From the NCBI GenBank assembly GCA_903927975.1, contig CAIYPC010000680.1, positions 1 through 32,096 of the forward strand: a DNA stretch of 32,096 bases, in the 5' to 3' direction. Origin of the DNA: an uncultured Bacteroidota bacterium. Its GTDB lineage: Bacteria > Bacteroidota > Bacteroidia > Chitinophagales > Chitinophagaceae. The position numbers and the translations under genes were made by a program. Positions 1-8,630 of the stretch are shown here, piece by piece. Every line of letters starts with the position of its first letter. The first letter of the stretch is position 1. The notes below the pieces were generated by a model that searched no databases, was not told where the DNA came from, and worked only from the letters and a program-made list of their open reading frames with translations.

Positions 1-9
1 AGATCCCAA

Positions 10-108
10 AAATCTTAAAGGTTTAATGTGACGCTCGAATATAATTTAGTCTTCTCGATAAACCTTCAAGGTTTATCAAGCTCCCCGATAAAAATCTTAA
101 AGTCGTCT
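10..108. repeat. Cluster of three diverged AAACCTTnAAGGTTT palindromes
   Basis: Three related short palindromes lie just 3' of the receptor gene that ends at 127. The best is 57-77, GATAAACCTT-C-AAGGTTTATC, with perfect 10-bp arms. Position 10-24 is AAATCTTAAAGGTTT, one mismatch from a perfect palindrome. A decayed third copy at about 87-105 shares the GATAAA..CTT.AAAG spacing. The same core recurs exactly at 30256-30270, also just 3' of a gene. These are probably dispersed small palindromic repeats that may act as weak terminators or mRNA 3' ends; no T-tract follows copy two, so a Rho-independent terminator is not clearly supported. Confidence 0.55.
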
Positions 109-126
109 AGTTAATGATTTTTTATT

Positions 127-2565
127 CTACTGATTCGAGCTCCCACTCTTTCCCTTGCTATCATCATTATTAATGCCGCGCTGATTCTTTTTGATTTCGC
201 TATTCAATCTTCCGAATTTAAAATTTAATCGTAGCGTAAATCCGCGATATGGCTCCTGACCAAAAGATGCCTGATAAAAATCCGGTGTTTCACTATGCGA
301 ACGGAATGTAAACAGCCTGCTATAAGGATTATTTGCCGACAATGCAATGGTTGCTTTTTTATTCATAAATGTTTTTGAAAGCACGTAGGAAGTGAAAACA
401 AACGGGCTTGATTTTCCTTGTAAGTTCACGTCACCACTAAAAAATCCTGCATCAATTCCAACACGATATCCTTTGCCAAATTTATATCCCGCATTAAAAA
501 AGGCATTTCCTGTGAAGCCTTGATTATGATATAGCTCGCCGTTGTATGCACCTTTTAGCCACACATGCGCTATCTGACCATTCAGGCTAACAGTCAAATC
601 TTTTATGATAGAAAAATTTGTATTCACGTTCAATCCGAGCCGGCTATTGCTGCCAAGATTTTGATAAGTAGTAAGCGTTACTGTGTCTCCGGTGTTATTC
701 GTTTCAAGGCTTGTAACATTTTGAATGGAGTTTGATGAGAACGCATAGCTCAATCCAATATTCACTGAAGTCTTTTTAAAATTGCTATAATTCAATTCAA
801 ATGTGTGATTCAATTCAGGCTTCAAATTTGGATTTCCTGTGCTGATAAATTTTGGGTTCGACTGATCTACAAATGGATTCAATTGATAAATTCCCGGACG
901 GCTGATGCGATCCGTATAACCAAAATTGATTGAGCTGCTTTTTAAATTTCGCTGAATGGAAACAGATGGGATCAGATTATTATAATCCTGATGAACAGAA
1001 CTTCCTACAGAAACAAAATCAGCATTGATGGCTGTATGCTCTAATCGCAATCCACCTTTCGCGGTCCACTTTTCCCATTTGAACTGATAAGAATTATACA
1101 AGCTATAAATGTCCTGATGATAATTGAAATCATTGCTCAGTATTGGATTGGGAACATATTTTCCTGATGAGTCGTCGAAATTATTCGTTTCGAAATTGCT
1201 GAAATTATTTCTGACGATCGCTTTCCCGCCTGCCTCAAGCGTAAGCTTTTTGATTGGCTGAACATAATCCAATTGAATAGTATGTTCTTTATTTCCCGCG
1301 CTGTTATATTGATTGTAATTTGGAAATTCATAATCCAGTGTGTCGGAAAAAATGTTGTTATTATATTCTTTATTCGGCGAATAGCTGTATTTGTATGAAA
1401 GCGTGAGCAAACGGTTCTTATCTTTTTTAAACCCTAATTGATAATTAAGCGCTGCATCAAGACCGCCGTAGTTATTATATCCCGAATTCAATAAGCGATA
1501 TTCCTGCTGTGATAAGCCATTTCCATCAACCAAATTCGTAAGCTGGTCGCTGCTTTGATTTCGCCTTCCGTTATAAAATTCCAGCGAGCCTGTCAGCAAA
1601 TTCAAACTATCAATTTCATAGCTCAGTTCCGCATTTCCATATTTATTATTTCCATTGTTTGTGTTCAATCCATTCTGCGACAGCACTGAATTATCAGCAA
1701 AAAAAGTTTGTGTGTTACCGAAACCAGTTGTCTGATGAGGGTGTGTGTTGAAACCAAAAAAAGCAGACATACCAAATTTTCCTTGCTTCATGGTGCCATT
1801 TAAATTCATACCCGGTCCCCATATCGTATTGTATCTCGCATTGACACCAATATTATAACCTTGATCCATATTTTTTTTAGTAATGATATTGATGATGCCA
1901 GCCAACCCTTCCGCATCGTATTTTGCAGGCGGCGTGGTAATCACTTCAATGCGCTCAATATTTGTAGCTGGCATCGCTCTTAATACATCAGAAGGGTTTT
2001 TTGCAACCAGTGCCGATTCTTTTCCGTTGATCAATATTTTATAATTGCTATTGCCTTTTAGTTTGATGTTATCAGAAGCATCAACAGATAATAAAGGCAC
2101 TTTGCGCATGATGTCTAACGCAGTGAGCGCAACGCTTTCAGGATCGGCGGCAACATCATAAGTGATCCCATCAATTTGTCTTTTCATTACTGGTCGCGTG
2201 GCTGTTACAGTAACTTCTTTTAATTGTTTGCTTGAAGGGGACAATGAAATTTTGCCGACATTAACAACCGATCCTTCATTTTTTATAGGAATGGTTTTAT
2301 CAGCATAACCAGTAAACGCTAATATCAGATTATAGGTTTTATTATCAGCCGCAGAAATCTCAAAACTGCCATCTTCTTTTGCTAATACACTTTTTAGGGT
2401 AATCGTTGTTTTTGCATCCTGCAAAACAACTGTGACATAAGAAAGCGCTTTGTTGCCAAGAGAGTCGATAACTGAGCCCTTGATAGTGATGTTAGGTGTG
2501 GCACTTTGAGCCGAAACAACAACAGAAAGGCAAATAAAAAATACTGCGATTAATAAGGGTTTCAA
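127..2565 (-). CDS. TonB-dependent receptor-like outer membrane beta-barrel protein
   Basis: An 812-residue outer membrane protein. Residues 1-20 form a signal peptide ending VVSAQ. Residues about 27-108 are a carboxypeptidase-regulatory-like beta-sandwich (ITIKGSVIDSLGNKALSYVT). Residues about 117-232 are a TonB-receptor plug, ending in the family signature PAKYDAEGLAGIINIITKKN. The rest is a long Tyr/Asn-rich beta-barrel of the 'outer membrane protein beta-barrel family' kind common in Bacteroidota. The barrel is followed by a charged tail (from about residue 790), so it does not end on the usual terminal aromatic residue. No TonB box is obvious. There is no SusD-like partner beside it, so the substrate cannot be named; members of this family import siderophores, peptides or other large ligands, or serve as adhesion/secretion barrels. 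It is transcribed alone, away from the next gene. Confidence 0.9.
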   Translation of the reverse strand: MKPLLIAVFFICLSVVVSAQSATPNITIKGSVIDSLGNKALSYVTVVLQDAKTTITLKSVLAKEDGSFEISAADNKTYNLILAFTGYADKTIPIKNEGSVVNVGKISLSPSSKQLKEVTVTATRPVMKRQIDGITYDVAADPESVALTALDIMRKVPLLSVDASDNIKLKGNSNYKILINGKESALVAKNPSDVLRAMPATNIERIEVITTPPAKYDAEGLAGIINIITKKNMDQGYNIGVNARYNTIWGPGMNLNGTMKQGKFGMSAFFGFNTHPHQTTGFGNTQTFFADNSVLSQNGLNTNNGNNKYGNAELSYEIDSLNLLTGSLEFYNGRRNQSSDQLTNLVDGNGLSQQEYRLLNSGYNNYGGLDAALNYQLGFKKDKNRLLTLSYKYSYSPNKEYNNNIFSDTLDYEFPNYNQYNSAGNKEHTIQLDYVQPIKKLTLEAGGKAIVRNNFSNFETNNFDDSSGKYVPNPILSNDFNYHQDIYSLYNSYQFKWEKWTAKGGLRLEHTAINADFVSVGSSVHQDYNNLIPSVSIQRNLKSSSINFGYTDRISRPGIYQLNPFVDQSNPKFISTGNPNLKPELNHTFELNYSNFKKTSVNIGLSYAFSSNSIQNVTSLETNNTGDTVTLTTYQNLGSNSRLGLNVNTNFSIIKDLTVSLNGQIAHVWLKGAYNGELYHNQGFTGNAFFNAGYKFGKGYRVGIDAGFFSGDVNLQGKSSPFVFTSYVLSKTFMNKKATIALSANNPYSRLFTFRSHSETPDFYQASFGQEPYRGFTLRLNFKFGRLNSEIKKNQRGINNDDSKGKSGSSNQ

Positions 2566-2610
2566 GATTTGCGTTTTGGGGTAAATTATTATGATTCAAA
2601 AAAGCTGACG

Positions 2611-2618
2611 CAAAAGTA
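2611..2618 (-). promoter_or_regulatory. Putative -7 promoter box of the receptor gene
   Basis: On the minus strand the sequence is TACTTTTG, an exact match to the Bacteroidota -7 consensus TAnnTTTG, lying about 46 bases upstream of the receptor ATG (2565). A clear -33 TTTG is not visible at the expected distance. The rest of the 249-bp gap 2566-2814 is AT-rich and shows no gene. Confidence 0.5.
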
Positions 2619-2814
2619 ATAACCGTCTAATCGACATGTATAATCTGTAACTGTAATTAAATCTTAAATTATATAAGTGGCAAGACCATGTTTTGTATTA
2701 TTCAAAAAGAATATATCGGAACAATGAGAAGAGAACTATCGTAAATACAATCGTGTAATTTGAACACTATCGTTATATTGTATCTGCAATCTCTATTCAA
2801 CCAAAACAAAAAAT

Positions 2815-3255
2815 ATGAGAAAACTATTTTGCATTTTATTTCTTGCGATGTTGCTTCAATCTGTATCTGCACAAAAAAATAATCAGCAAGATGTGGCAAC
2901 AATCACAGCCGCAAGAATGGCTTCCAATAAATTCATCGCTGACCATGACATTGATGGCATATCAAAATTTTTGCTGGATGATTTTGTGCAAGTTCGGGGG
3001 AACGCAACTCATCTTACTGGAAAGGATATTGTTGTTGCTTCGTGGAAACAATTGTTCATCAGCAATCCCAAAGTGAGCTATGTTCGCAACCCAACTGAAA
3101 TTATTATCAGCGACAACGACTCGTTGGCTTGGGAAACGGGAAAATGGATTGGGATAAATTCTTACAGCAAAGGCGGAAACTACTCAGCCATGTGGCGAAA
3201 ATGGAATGGCGAATGGAAAATTCAGGCGGAACTTTTTGTGTCATTGAACGATTGA
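2815..3255 (+). CDS. Secreted NTF2-like (SnoaL/DUF4440-type) protein
   Basis: A 146-residue protein with a clear signal peptide (MRKLFCILFLAMLLQSVSAQ, cleavage after residue 20). The mature part has the features of the NTF2-like/DUF4440 cone fold: a helical start (AARMASNKFIADHDIDGISKF), a strand carrying DDFVQVRGNATHLTGKD, a middle W-E-T-G-K-W strand, and the closing Y-S-A-M-W-R-K-W-N-G-E-W-K-I-Q strand typical of SnoaL-like proteins. Such proteins are often non-catalytic ligand binders or small isomerase-like enzymes; the substrate cannot be told here. It starts 57 bp before the first M20 peptidase on the same strand, so co-transcription is possible. Confidence 0.8.
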   Translation: MRKLFCILFLAMLLQSVSAQKNNQQDVATITAARMASNKFIADHDIDGISKFLLDDFVQVRGNATHLTGKDIVVASWKQLFISNPKVSYVRNPTEIIISDNDSLAWETGKWIGINSYSKGGNYSAMWRKWNGEWKIQAELFVSLND

Positions 3256-3311
3256 GCAAGTTGCTTATATTTGAAACTTCACATATATAGAAAACAAAAA
3301 AAGACCGCCTC

Positions 3312-4739
3312 ATGAAAAAAATCAATTTTTATTTAGTGATGAAATATTTATTATCTGCTTTATTTATTATTACAGTTTCACATCAAAATATTTCAGCTCA
3401 AACTCAAAAACTTTCCGCAGAACAAGAATCAGCAAGAAGCATTTTTAAAGAGCTTATTGAAATCAATACCACTCATTCTGTCGGCAACACTACTATGGCC
3501 GCGAACGCCATGGCAAAAAGATTTTTAGATGCAGGCTTTGATCAAAAAGATATTCATGTGTTTGGTCCGCAAGATCGAAATCAAAATATGGTGATCCGTT
3601 TTCATGGATCTGGAAAAGCAAAACCAATTTTATTTATATCGCATCTTGATGTGGTGGAAGCACGCCGCGAAGATTGGTCGCTCGATCCTTTTCAATTAAC
3701 CGAACGTGATGGATATTTTTATGGCAGAGGAACACTCGACATAAAAGATGGTGCTGCAATTCTTGTTGCAAATTTTTTAAGATTAAAGAAAGAAAATTTT
3801 ACACCTGATCGCGATTTGATTCTTGCGCTTACCGCTGGCGAAGAAGGCGGTTCTGATTATGATGGAATAGAATGGTTAATAGCAAATCATCGTGATTTGA
3901 TCGATGCAGAATTTTGTGTGAACATGGACGCAGGAGATCCTCAAATAAAAAATGGCAAGAGGATCAACAGAACAGTTCAGCCAAGTGAAAAAGCTGTTTT
4001 GGATTTTAGTTTTGAAGTGAAAAATCGTGGAGGGCATAGTTCTTTGCCTGTTAAAAACAATTCTATCTATCATTTGGCCGATGGGCTTGCAAAATTGGAA
4101 CAATATAATTTTCCTGCTGATCTCAATGAAATAACAAGAGCCTATTTTGGAAAAATGGCAACCATTGAAACTGGGCAATTGTCTGCTGATATGAAAGCCG
4201 TTTCAGAAAACCCAAATGACAGCAATGCCATTTATCGCTTGTCAACATCGCCATATTATAATGCACTGCTGCGCACTACTTGCGTTGCAACGAGGCTGGA
4301 AGCAGGACATGCTATCACTGCATTGCCGCAATATGCAAAGGCATTGGTTAATTGCAGGGTGATGCCTGGCGCTAAGCAAATTGATATTCAGAATGCGTTG
4401 ATACAAATGTTGGCTGATACCCAAATTGTGGTGACGGCGCTCGACACGATGATGAGCAATCCACCTTCTCCGCTAAAGCCGGAACTGATGCAGAAAATTG
4501 AAAGCCTTACAAAAAAATTATGGCCCGGCGTTGTGGTTATGCCCGTGATGCAAGTGGGTGCGTCGGATGGGCTTTTTCTGCGTGGTGCAGGCATACCGAC
4601 TTATGGAATTTCAGGCGTGTTTATTAATGTGGATGATAATCGTGCTCATGGAAAAGATGAAAGGATCGGCGTGAAAGATTTTTATGATGGATTGGAATAT
4701 GAATATTATTTGATAAAGATGTTTTCGACGGCGAAGTAG
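3312..4739 (+). CDS. Exported M20-family metallopeptidase (copy 1)
   Basis: A 475-residue zinc hydrolase of the M20/M25/M40 family (amidohydrolases releasing amino acids from peptides or acyl amino acids). An N-terminal signal peptide ends NISAQ at residue 30, placing it in the periplasm or outside. Metal-binding and catalytic residues are intact: H111 and D113 in HLDVVEA, D143 in GRGTLDIKDG, catalytic E177 with E178 in AGEEGG, D206 in NMDAGD, and the C-terminal H446 in NRAHGKDE. The dimerisation (lid) insert spans about residues 225-345 and carries the GGHSSLP motif. An almost equal paralogue of the same length follows at 4872. Specificity is unknown; a di- or aminopeptidase-like scavenging role is the usual inference. 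Confidence 0.88.
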   Translation: MKKINFYLVMKYLLSALFIITVSHQNISAQTQKLSAEQESARSIFKELIEINTTHSVGNTTMAANAMAKRFLDAGFDQKDIHVFGPQDRNQNMVIRFHGSGKAKPILFISHLDVVEARREDWSLDPFQLTERDGYFYGRGTLDIKDGAAILVANFLRLKKENFTPDRDLILALTAGEEGGSDYDGIEWLIANHRDLIDAEFCVNMDAGDPQIKNGKRINRTVQPSEKAVLDFSFEVKNRGGHSSLPVKNNSIYHLADGLAKLEQYNFPADLNEITRAYFGKMATIETGQLSADMKAVSENPNDSNAIYRLSTSPYYNALLRTTCVATRLEAGHAITALPQYAKALVNCRVMPGAKQIDIQNALIQMLADTQIVVTALDTMMSNPPSPLKPELMQKIESLTKKLWPGVVVMPVMQVGASDGLFLRGAGIPTYGISGVFINVDDNRAHGKDERIGVKDFYDGLEYEYYLIKMFSTAK

Positions 4740-4835
4740 TGAGGAGGTGAGTGATAAGTAGTCAGTGACAAGTGATAAGTATTCGATTGTGAATAGGAGA
4801 ATTAAATTCAATCACCACTCACAATTCACTACTTC
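4733..4835. repeat. Imperfect inverted repeat and GTGATAAGT repeats between the M20 genes
   Basis: GAAGTAGTGA at 4733-4742 (overlapping the stop codon) is exactly complementary to TCACTACTTC at 4826-4835, and GTGAGTG at 4747-4753 to CACTCAC at 4816-4822. GTGATAAGTA occurs at 4751 and GTGATAAGTA again near 4772. The whole 132-bp gap is built from GTGA/GTGAAT-like words and their complements. It could fold into a long imperfect hairpin acting as the 3' end of copy 1. The AGGAGGTGA right after the stop is unlikely to be a ribosome binding site, since no open frame follows. Confidence 0.55.
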
Positions 4836-4871
4836 TTCACTATACAAAAAATAAAAAACTAAAGAAAGGTC

Positions 4872-6299
4872 ATGAAAAAATTTAATTCATATTCATTGCT
4901 GAAATATTGTTTAGCTGTTTTATTTATCGTTGCAATCTTCAGTCAGGATATTTCTGCTCAAACACAAAAGATTACGGCCGAACAAGAATCAGCGAGAAGC
5001 ATTTTTAAAGAGCTTATCGAAATCAACACAACACATGCTGCTGGTAACACAACAACTTCAGCGAAAGCAATTCTCAAAAGGCTTACTGACGCTGGCTTTG
5101 CTCAAAAAGACATTCAGATAATTGGGCCACAGGAAAAAAATCAAAACATCGTTGTTCGGATTCATGGTTCAGGAAAAGCAAAACCCATTTTATTTTTAGC
5201 GCATCTCGATGTGGTGGAAGCGCTCCGAAAAGATTGGTCGCTCGATCCTTTTCAATTTACAGAACGTGATGGATTTTTTTATGGCAGGGGAACGATGGAT
5301 ATAAAAGATGGGGCTGCTATTCTTATTGCAAATTTCATTCGGCTAAAAAAAGAAAACTTCATACCAGAACGTGATCTAATCCTTGCACTTACTGCAGGTG
5401 AAGAAGGCGGTGCTGATTACAATGGCATAGAGTGGTTGTTAAAAAATCATCGTGATTTGATCGATGCAGAATTTTGCATCAACATGGATGCTGGCGATCC
5501 GCAAATTAAAAATGGCAAAAGAATTAATCGCACAGTTCAGGCAAGCGAAAAAGCTGTTTTGAATCTTAGCCTTGAAGTAAAAAATGCAGGTGGACATAGT
5601 TCACTGCCATCAAAGGACAATGCAATTAATAATCTTGCTGAAGGACTTGCAAAATTGAAGCATTATGATTTTCCGGTTCAGATCAATGAAGTGACAAGAA
5701 CTTATTTTGGAAAGATGGCTGCGCTTGAGAGCGGGCAACTTTCTGCTGACATGAAAGCTGTATCAGAAAATCCTTCTGACACGGCTGCTATTTTTCGTTT
5801 ATCAACTTCTCCTTATTATAATGCTTTGATGCGCACAACATGCATCACCACTATGATAGAAGGGGGGCATGCAATCAATGCATTGCCTCAATCTGCAAAA
5901 GCAACCATTAATTGCCGCGTGATGCCTGGAGCCAAACAAGTGGATATTCAAAATGCGCTCACGCAGGTATTGGCCGACAATCAAATTGTTGTTACTGCCC
6001 TTGGTAATTTGTTAGATAATCCTGATTCGCCACTAAAACCTGAGCTTATGCAAAAAGTGGAAAGCGTTACTAAAAAACTTTGGCCTGGCGTGATGGTTCT
6101 TCCCGTGATGGAAGTAGGCGCTACGGATGGCATTTATTTGCGCGGCGCTGGCATACCAACCTACGGCATTTCAGGAGTGTTTATTGATGTTGACGATAAT
6201 CGTGCGCATGGAAAAGATGAAAGGATAGGCGTGAAAGATTTTTATGATGGATTGGAATATGAATATAATTTGATAAAAATATTTTCGGCTGCAAAGTAG
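4872..6299 (+). CDS. Exported M20-family metallopeptidase (copy 2)
   Basis: A second 475-residue M20 zinc hydrolase, colinear without gaps with the copy at 3312 and identical to it over long stretches, so the two arose by tandem duplication. The signal peptide (ending DISAQ) and all metal/catalytic positions are kept: HLDVVEA, GRGTMDIKDG, AGEEGG, NMDAGD, GGHSSLP and NRAHGKDE. Differences cluster in the lid domain (about 225-345) and around residues 60-100, which may tune substrate choice. The first 17 bases around and after the stop (AAGTAGTGAGGAGGTGA) are shared with copy 1, showing that the 3' flank was duplicated too. Convergent with mutS2, whose stop is 101 bp away. Confidence 0.88.
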   Translation: MKKFNSYSLLKYCLAVLFIVAIFSQDISAQTQKITAEQESARSIFKELIEINTTHAAGNTTTSAKAILKRLTDAGFAQKDIQIIGPQEKNQNIVVRIHGSGKAKPILFLAHLDVVEALRKDWSLDPFQFTERDGFFYGRGTMDIKDGAAILIANFIRLKKENFIPERDLILALTAGEEGGADYNGIEWLLKNHRDLIDAEFCINMDAGDPQIKNGKRINRTVQASEKAVLNLSLEVKNAGGHSSLPSKDNAINNLAEGLAKLKHYDFPVQINEVTRTYFGKMAALESGQLSADMKAVSENPSDTAAIFRLSTSPYYNALMRTTCITTMIEGGHAINALPQSAKATINCRVMPGAKQVDIQNALTQVLADNQIVVTALGNLLDNPDSPLKPELMQKVESVTKKLWPGVMVLPVMEVGATDGIYLRGAGIPTYGISGVFIDVDDNRAHGKDERIGVKDFYDGLEYEYNLIKIFSAAK

Positions 6300-6300
6300 T

Positions 6301-6399
6301 GAGGAGGTGAATGGTGAATAAGGAACTCGAATTTTTAATCAGCACTCTGATTCGAAGGTCACTATTCATCAGTGATTACTTACCACTTACAACCGACCA
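6301..6399. repeat. Hairpin-rich GTGAAT-type repeat between M20 copy 2 and mutS2
   Basis: This gap between two convergent genes has a perfect small hairpin AATCAG-CACT-CTGATT (6337-6352), enclosed by TGAATA (6315-6320) paired with TATTCA (6363-6368). GTGAAT/GTGGTA-like words and their complements recur as in the 4740-4871 gap. There is no strong T-tract. It may mark the 3' ends of both convergent transcripts. Confidence 0.45.
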
Positions 6400-6400
6400 C

Positions 6401-8515
6401 TCATTTCACTTCTTCCTCCTGCGGCTTATCCTTCACAACCGTCAAATCATTTGCTTCAACAGTGATCAGCACAAGACCTAATTGCACAACTGCTTTTTTG
6501 CCCCGCAATTCTTTTAGTATTCCGACCTGATGATTTTTTTTCATCATCACTTTATCGCCCACTTTTGCTTCACCACCTATTTCTGTAAATTTCAAATCAA
6601 ATTTCTTTTTCACTTTTTCATTCACCTGCTTTTCTTTTTGGTTGAAAAGAAGTGTCTGCATTTGCTTGATGACCTCGTTTTTATTTTCTGCTTTGCGCCA
6701 GTCGAAAATTATCTGCTTCAGCTTGCGCTCCATTTCTTTTAAATAAACAATCCGGTCTTCAGAAATTTTATTTTGTTGAGTTAATAATTCAACCTGCTGC
6801 TTATGCTTTTCTTTATGAATGAGCGTTTCCATTTCTTTTTTCAACCGCTCATTTTCTTTCATCAACTTATTCAGTTCCTTTTTTTCTTTTTCAATATTCT
6901 GCAGATCCTGTTCAGTGCGGTTCAATAATTTATCCAAGCGAAAATGGTCTTCATCAACCAAGGTTCTTGCACGACTTATTAATCTCGGTTCCAACCCAAT
7001 TCTTTCTGCAATGGAAAAAGTATAAGAGCTGCCGGGCTTTCCAACAATGAGTTTATATAATGGCAGCAAATGTTTTTCATCAAAAGCCATAGCACCATTA
7101 ATAATGCCCGGTGTTTTGTTCGCCATCACTTTCAGGTTGAGATAATGCGTGGTAACAATGCCCAAAGAATGCTTTCTCACCAACTCTTCCAAAATCACTT
7201 CGGCAAATGCGCCGCCAAGATTTGGATCGCTTCCACTGCCAAGCTCATCAATAAAAAATAATGTTTTGCCATTCGCATTCTCCATGAAATATTTCATGTT
7301 CATCAAATGGGAACTGTAAGTGCTCAATTCAAATTCCAGACTCTGTGTGTCACCAATATGGATCATTATCTGTTTGAAAATTCCTAGCTCTGAATTTGGA
7401 TGAACAGGAATGAGCAAACCACTTTGAATCATCAATTGCAAAAGACCTACCGTTTTTAGGGTAACTGTTTTGCCGCCAGCATTTGGCCCAGATATAACAA
7501 GTATGCGATTCTTTTCATCCAGCTCAATATTTGTTGGTATGGTTGGCTTTTTATTTTTTTTATTGTAGAGAAATAATAATGGATGAAATGCTTCTTTCAA
7601 ATGAACATGCGCTTTATCATTCAGTAAGGGAAAGTTTCCGTTCACGTCCACTGCCAATTTTGCTTTCGCTAAAATGAAATCATATTCGCCAATGATGTTG
7701 TGATAATCCGTTAACAGTGATGCATAACCGGAAAGTTTAGCGGTCAACTCACGGAGTATCCGATATACTTCGCGGCCTTCAGCATGCTCCAAGGAAAACA
7801 CATCATTGTTAAGCGCAATTGTTTCCTCAGGTTCAATAAAAGACGTTCTGCGTGTGTCGCTTTCGCCATGCAATATGCCTTTCACCTGACGCTTGTTCTC
7901 TGCAAAAATCGCTATCACTCTTCTGCCATTCAAAAATGCTTCTTCAGTTTCTGCAACATAGCCGGATTTGCCAAGCTTCGATACAATTCTATCAAAAACA
8001 CGCCGAAGCTCATTGCGCTTGCGGTATAAGCTCATGCGAATATTCGCGAGCTCTTCTGATGCGCTGTCTTTCACGTTACCATTTTCATCAATAATCACAT
8101 CAATCAATGAAATAATTGCTTTCTCATAATGCGTATGCTCAATCACTTTCGCAAGCGATGGATATGCAAGTTTTCTTTCGCCATCGAACCAACGAAAAAT
8201 ATCTTTGATGTTTTCCGCGAGCCGGCGTATCTCCAAAAAATCTTCGCCTTTCAAAACAGCACCGGGAATGCCGAGTAGTTTTAATTCTCTTGCAAGATTG
8301 AGGGTGTAATCGTTTGGAAAATGCATCGCATTTTGCAAAAGCAATTTGAACTCGTAAGATTGGCTCAGTTCCAATTCAATAAATTCGCGACGGGTATGGA
8401 TGCGAAGATTGTTCGATTTTTCAACAGCATAATCCGTTTTGCAATGTGCTGCAAGCAAAGCTTTCACTTTGCCAAATTCCAATTGAGTCAATGCCGATTC
8501 AGGAAAAAATTTCAT
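6401..8515 (-). CDS. mutS2: MutS2-family ATPase lacking the Smr domain
   Basis: A 704-residue MutS2-type protein. It lacks the mismatch-binding N-terminal domains of MutS and begins with the MutS2 core/lever region. The ATPase is intact: Walker A GPNAGGKT (343-350), the IGDTQSLEFELSTYSSH motif (about 387-403) and Walker B FFIDELGSGSD (420-430), then a His switch in VTTHY. A long charged coiled coil fills about 515-615. The C-terminus (about 650-700) is a KOW-like beta segment (VGDKVMMKKNHQVGILKELR). The chain stops there; the Smr nuclease domain that ends many MutS2 proteins (usual length about 780 residues) is absent, and there is no room for it downstream. MutS2 is tied to suppression of recombination or to rescue of collided ribosomes; the nuclease step would need another protein here. 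Confidence 0.9.
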   Translation of the reverse strand: MKFFPESALTQLEFGKVKALLAAHCKTDYAVEKSNNLRIHTRREFIELELSQSYEFKLLLQNAMHFPNDYTLNLARELKLLGIPGAVLKGEDFLEIRRLAENIKDIFRWFDGERKLAYPSLAKVIEHTHYEKAIISLIDVIIDENGNVKDSASEELANIRMSLYRKRNELRRVFDRIVSKLGKSGYVAETEEAFLNGRRVIAIFAENKRQVKGILHGESDTRRTSFIEPEETIALNNDVFSLEHAEGREVYRILRELTAKLSGYASLLTDYHNIIGEYDFILAKAKLAVDVNGNFPLLNDKAHVHLKEAFHPLLFLYNKKNKKPTIPTNIELDEKNRILVISGPNAGGKTVTLKTVGLLQLMIQSGLLIPVHPNSELGIFKQIMIHIGDTQSLEFELSTYSSHLMNMKYFMENANGKTLFFIDELGSGSDPNLGGAFAEVILEELVRKHSLGIVTTHYLNLKVMANKTPGIINGAMAFDEKHLLPLYKLIVGKPGSSYTFSIAERIGLEPRLISRARTLVDEDHFRLDKLLNRTEQDLQNIEKEKKELNKLMKENERLKKEMETLIHKEKHKQQVELLTQQNKISEDRIVYLKEMERKLKQIIFDWRKAENKNEVIKQMQTLLFNQKEKQVNEKVKKKFDLKFTEIGGEAKVGDKVMMKKNHQVGILKELRGKKAVVQLGLVLITVEANDLTVVKDKPQEEEVK

Positions 8516-8541
8516 TCAGCGCCTATAATTTTTTTAGAGGG

Positions 8542-8570
8542 CAAAGGTAAAGAAATAGACCTCACCCCAA
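8542..8570 (-). promoter_or_regulatory. Putative Bacteroidota-type promoter of mutS2
   Basis: Minus-strand TACCTTTG (8549-8542) matches TAnnTTTG exactly and sits 27 bp from the mutS2 ATG. TTG at 8570-8568 lies 18 bases upstream, near the -33 spacing of Bacteroidota promoters. Confidence 0.6.
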
Positions 8571-8588
8571 CCCTTCTCCGACGGAGAT
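8560..8588. repeat. CCTCACCCCAACCCTTCTCC intergenic word with short hairpin
   Basis: A C-rich word ending in the small palindrome TCTCCG-A-CGGAGA (8575-8587). It resembles a short intergenic repeat word I recall from many bacterial genomes, but it occurs only once in this window, so the family assignment rests on recollection. Confidence 0.3.
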
Positions 8589-8630
8589 GAATTTTGATAA
8601 CCCCAAATGATCCGTATTTATTTTGATGTA

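Noticed and set aside
4743..4751. AGGAGGTGA resembling a strong Shine-Dalgarno sequence after the first M20 stop (and again after the second)
   Set aside because: No open frame of useful length follows either copy, and such sequences are rarely used in Bacteroidota; it is part of the duplicated 3' flank.
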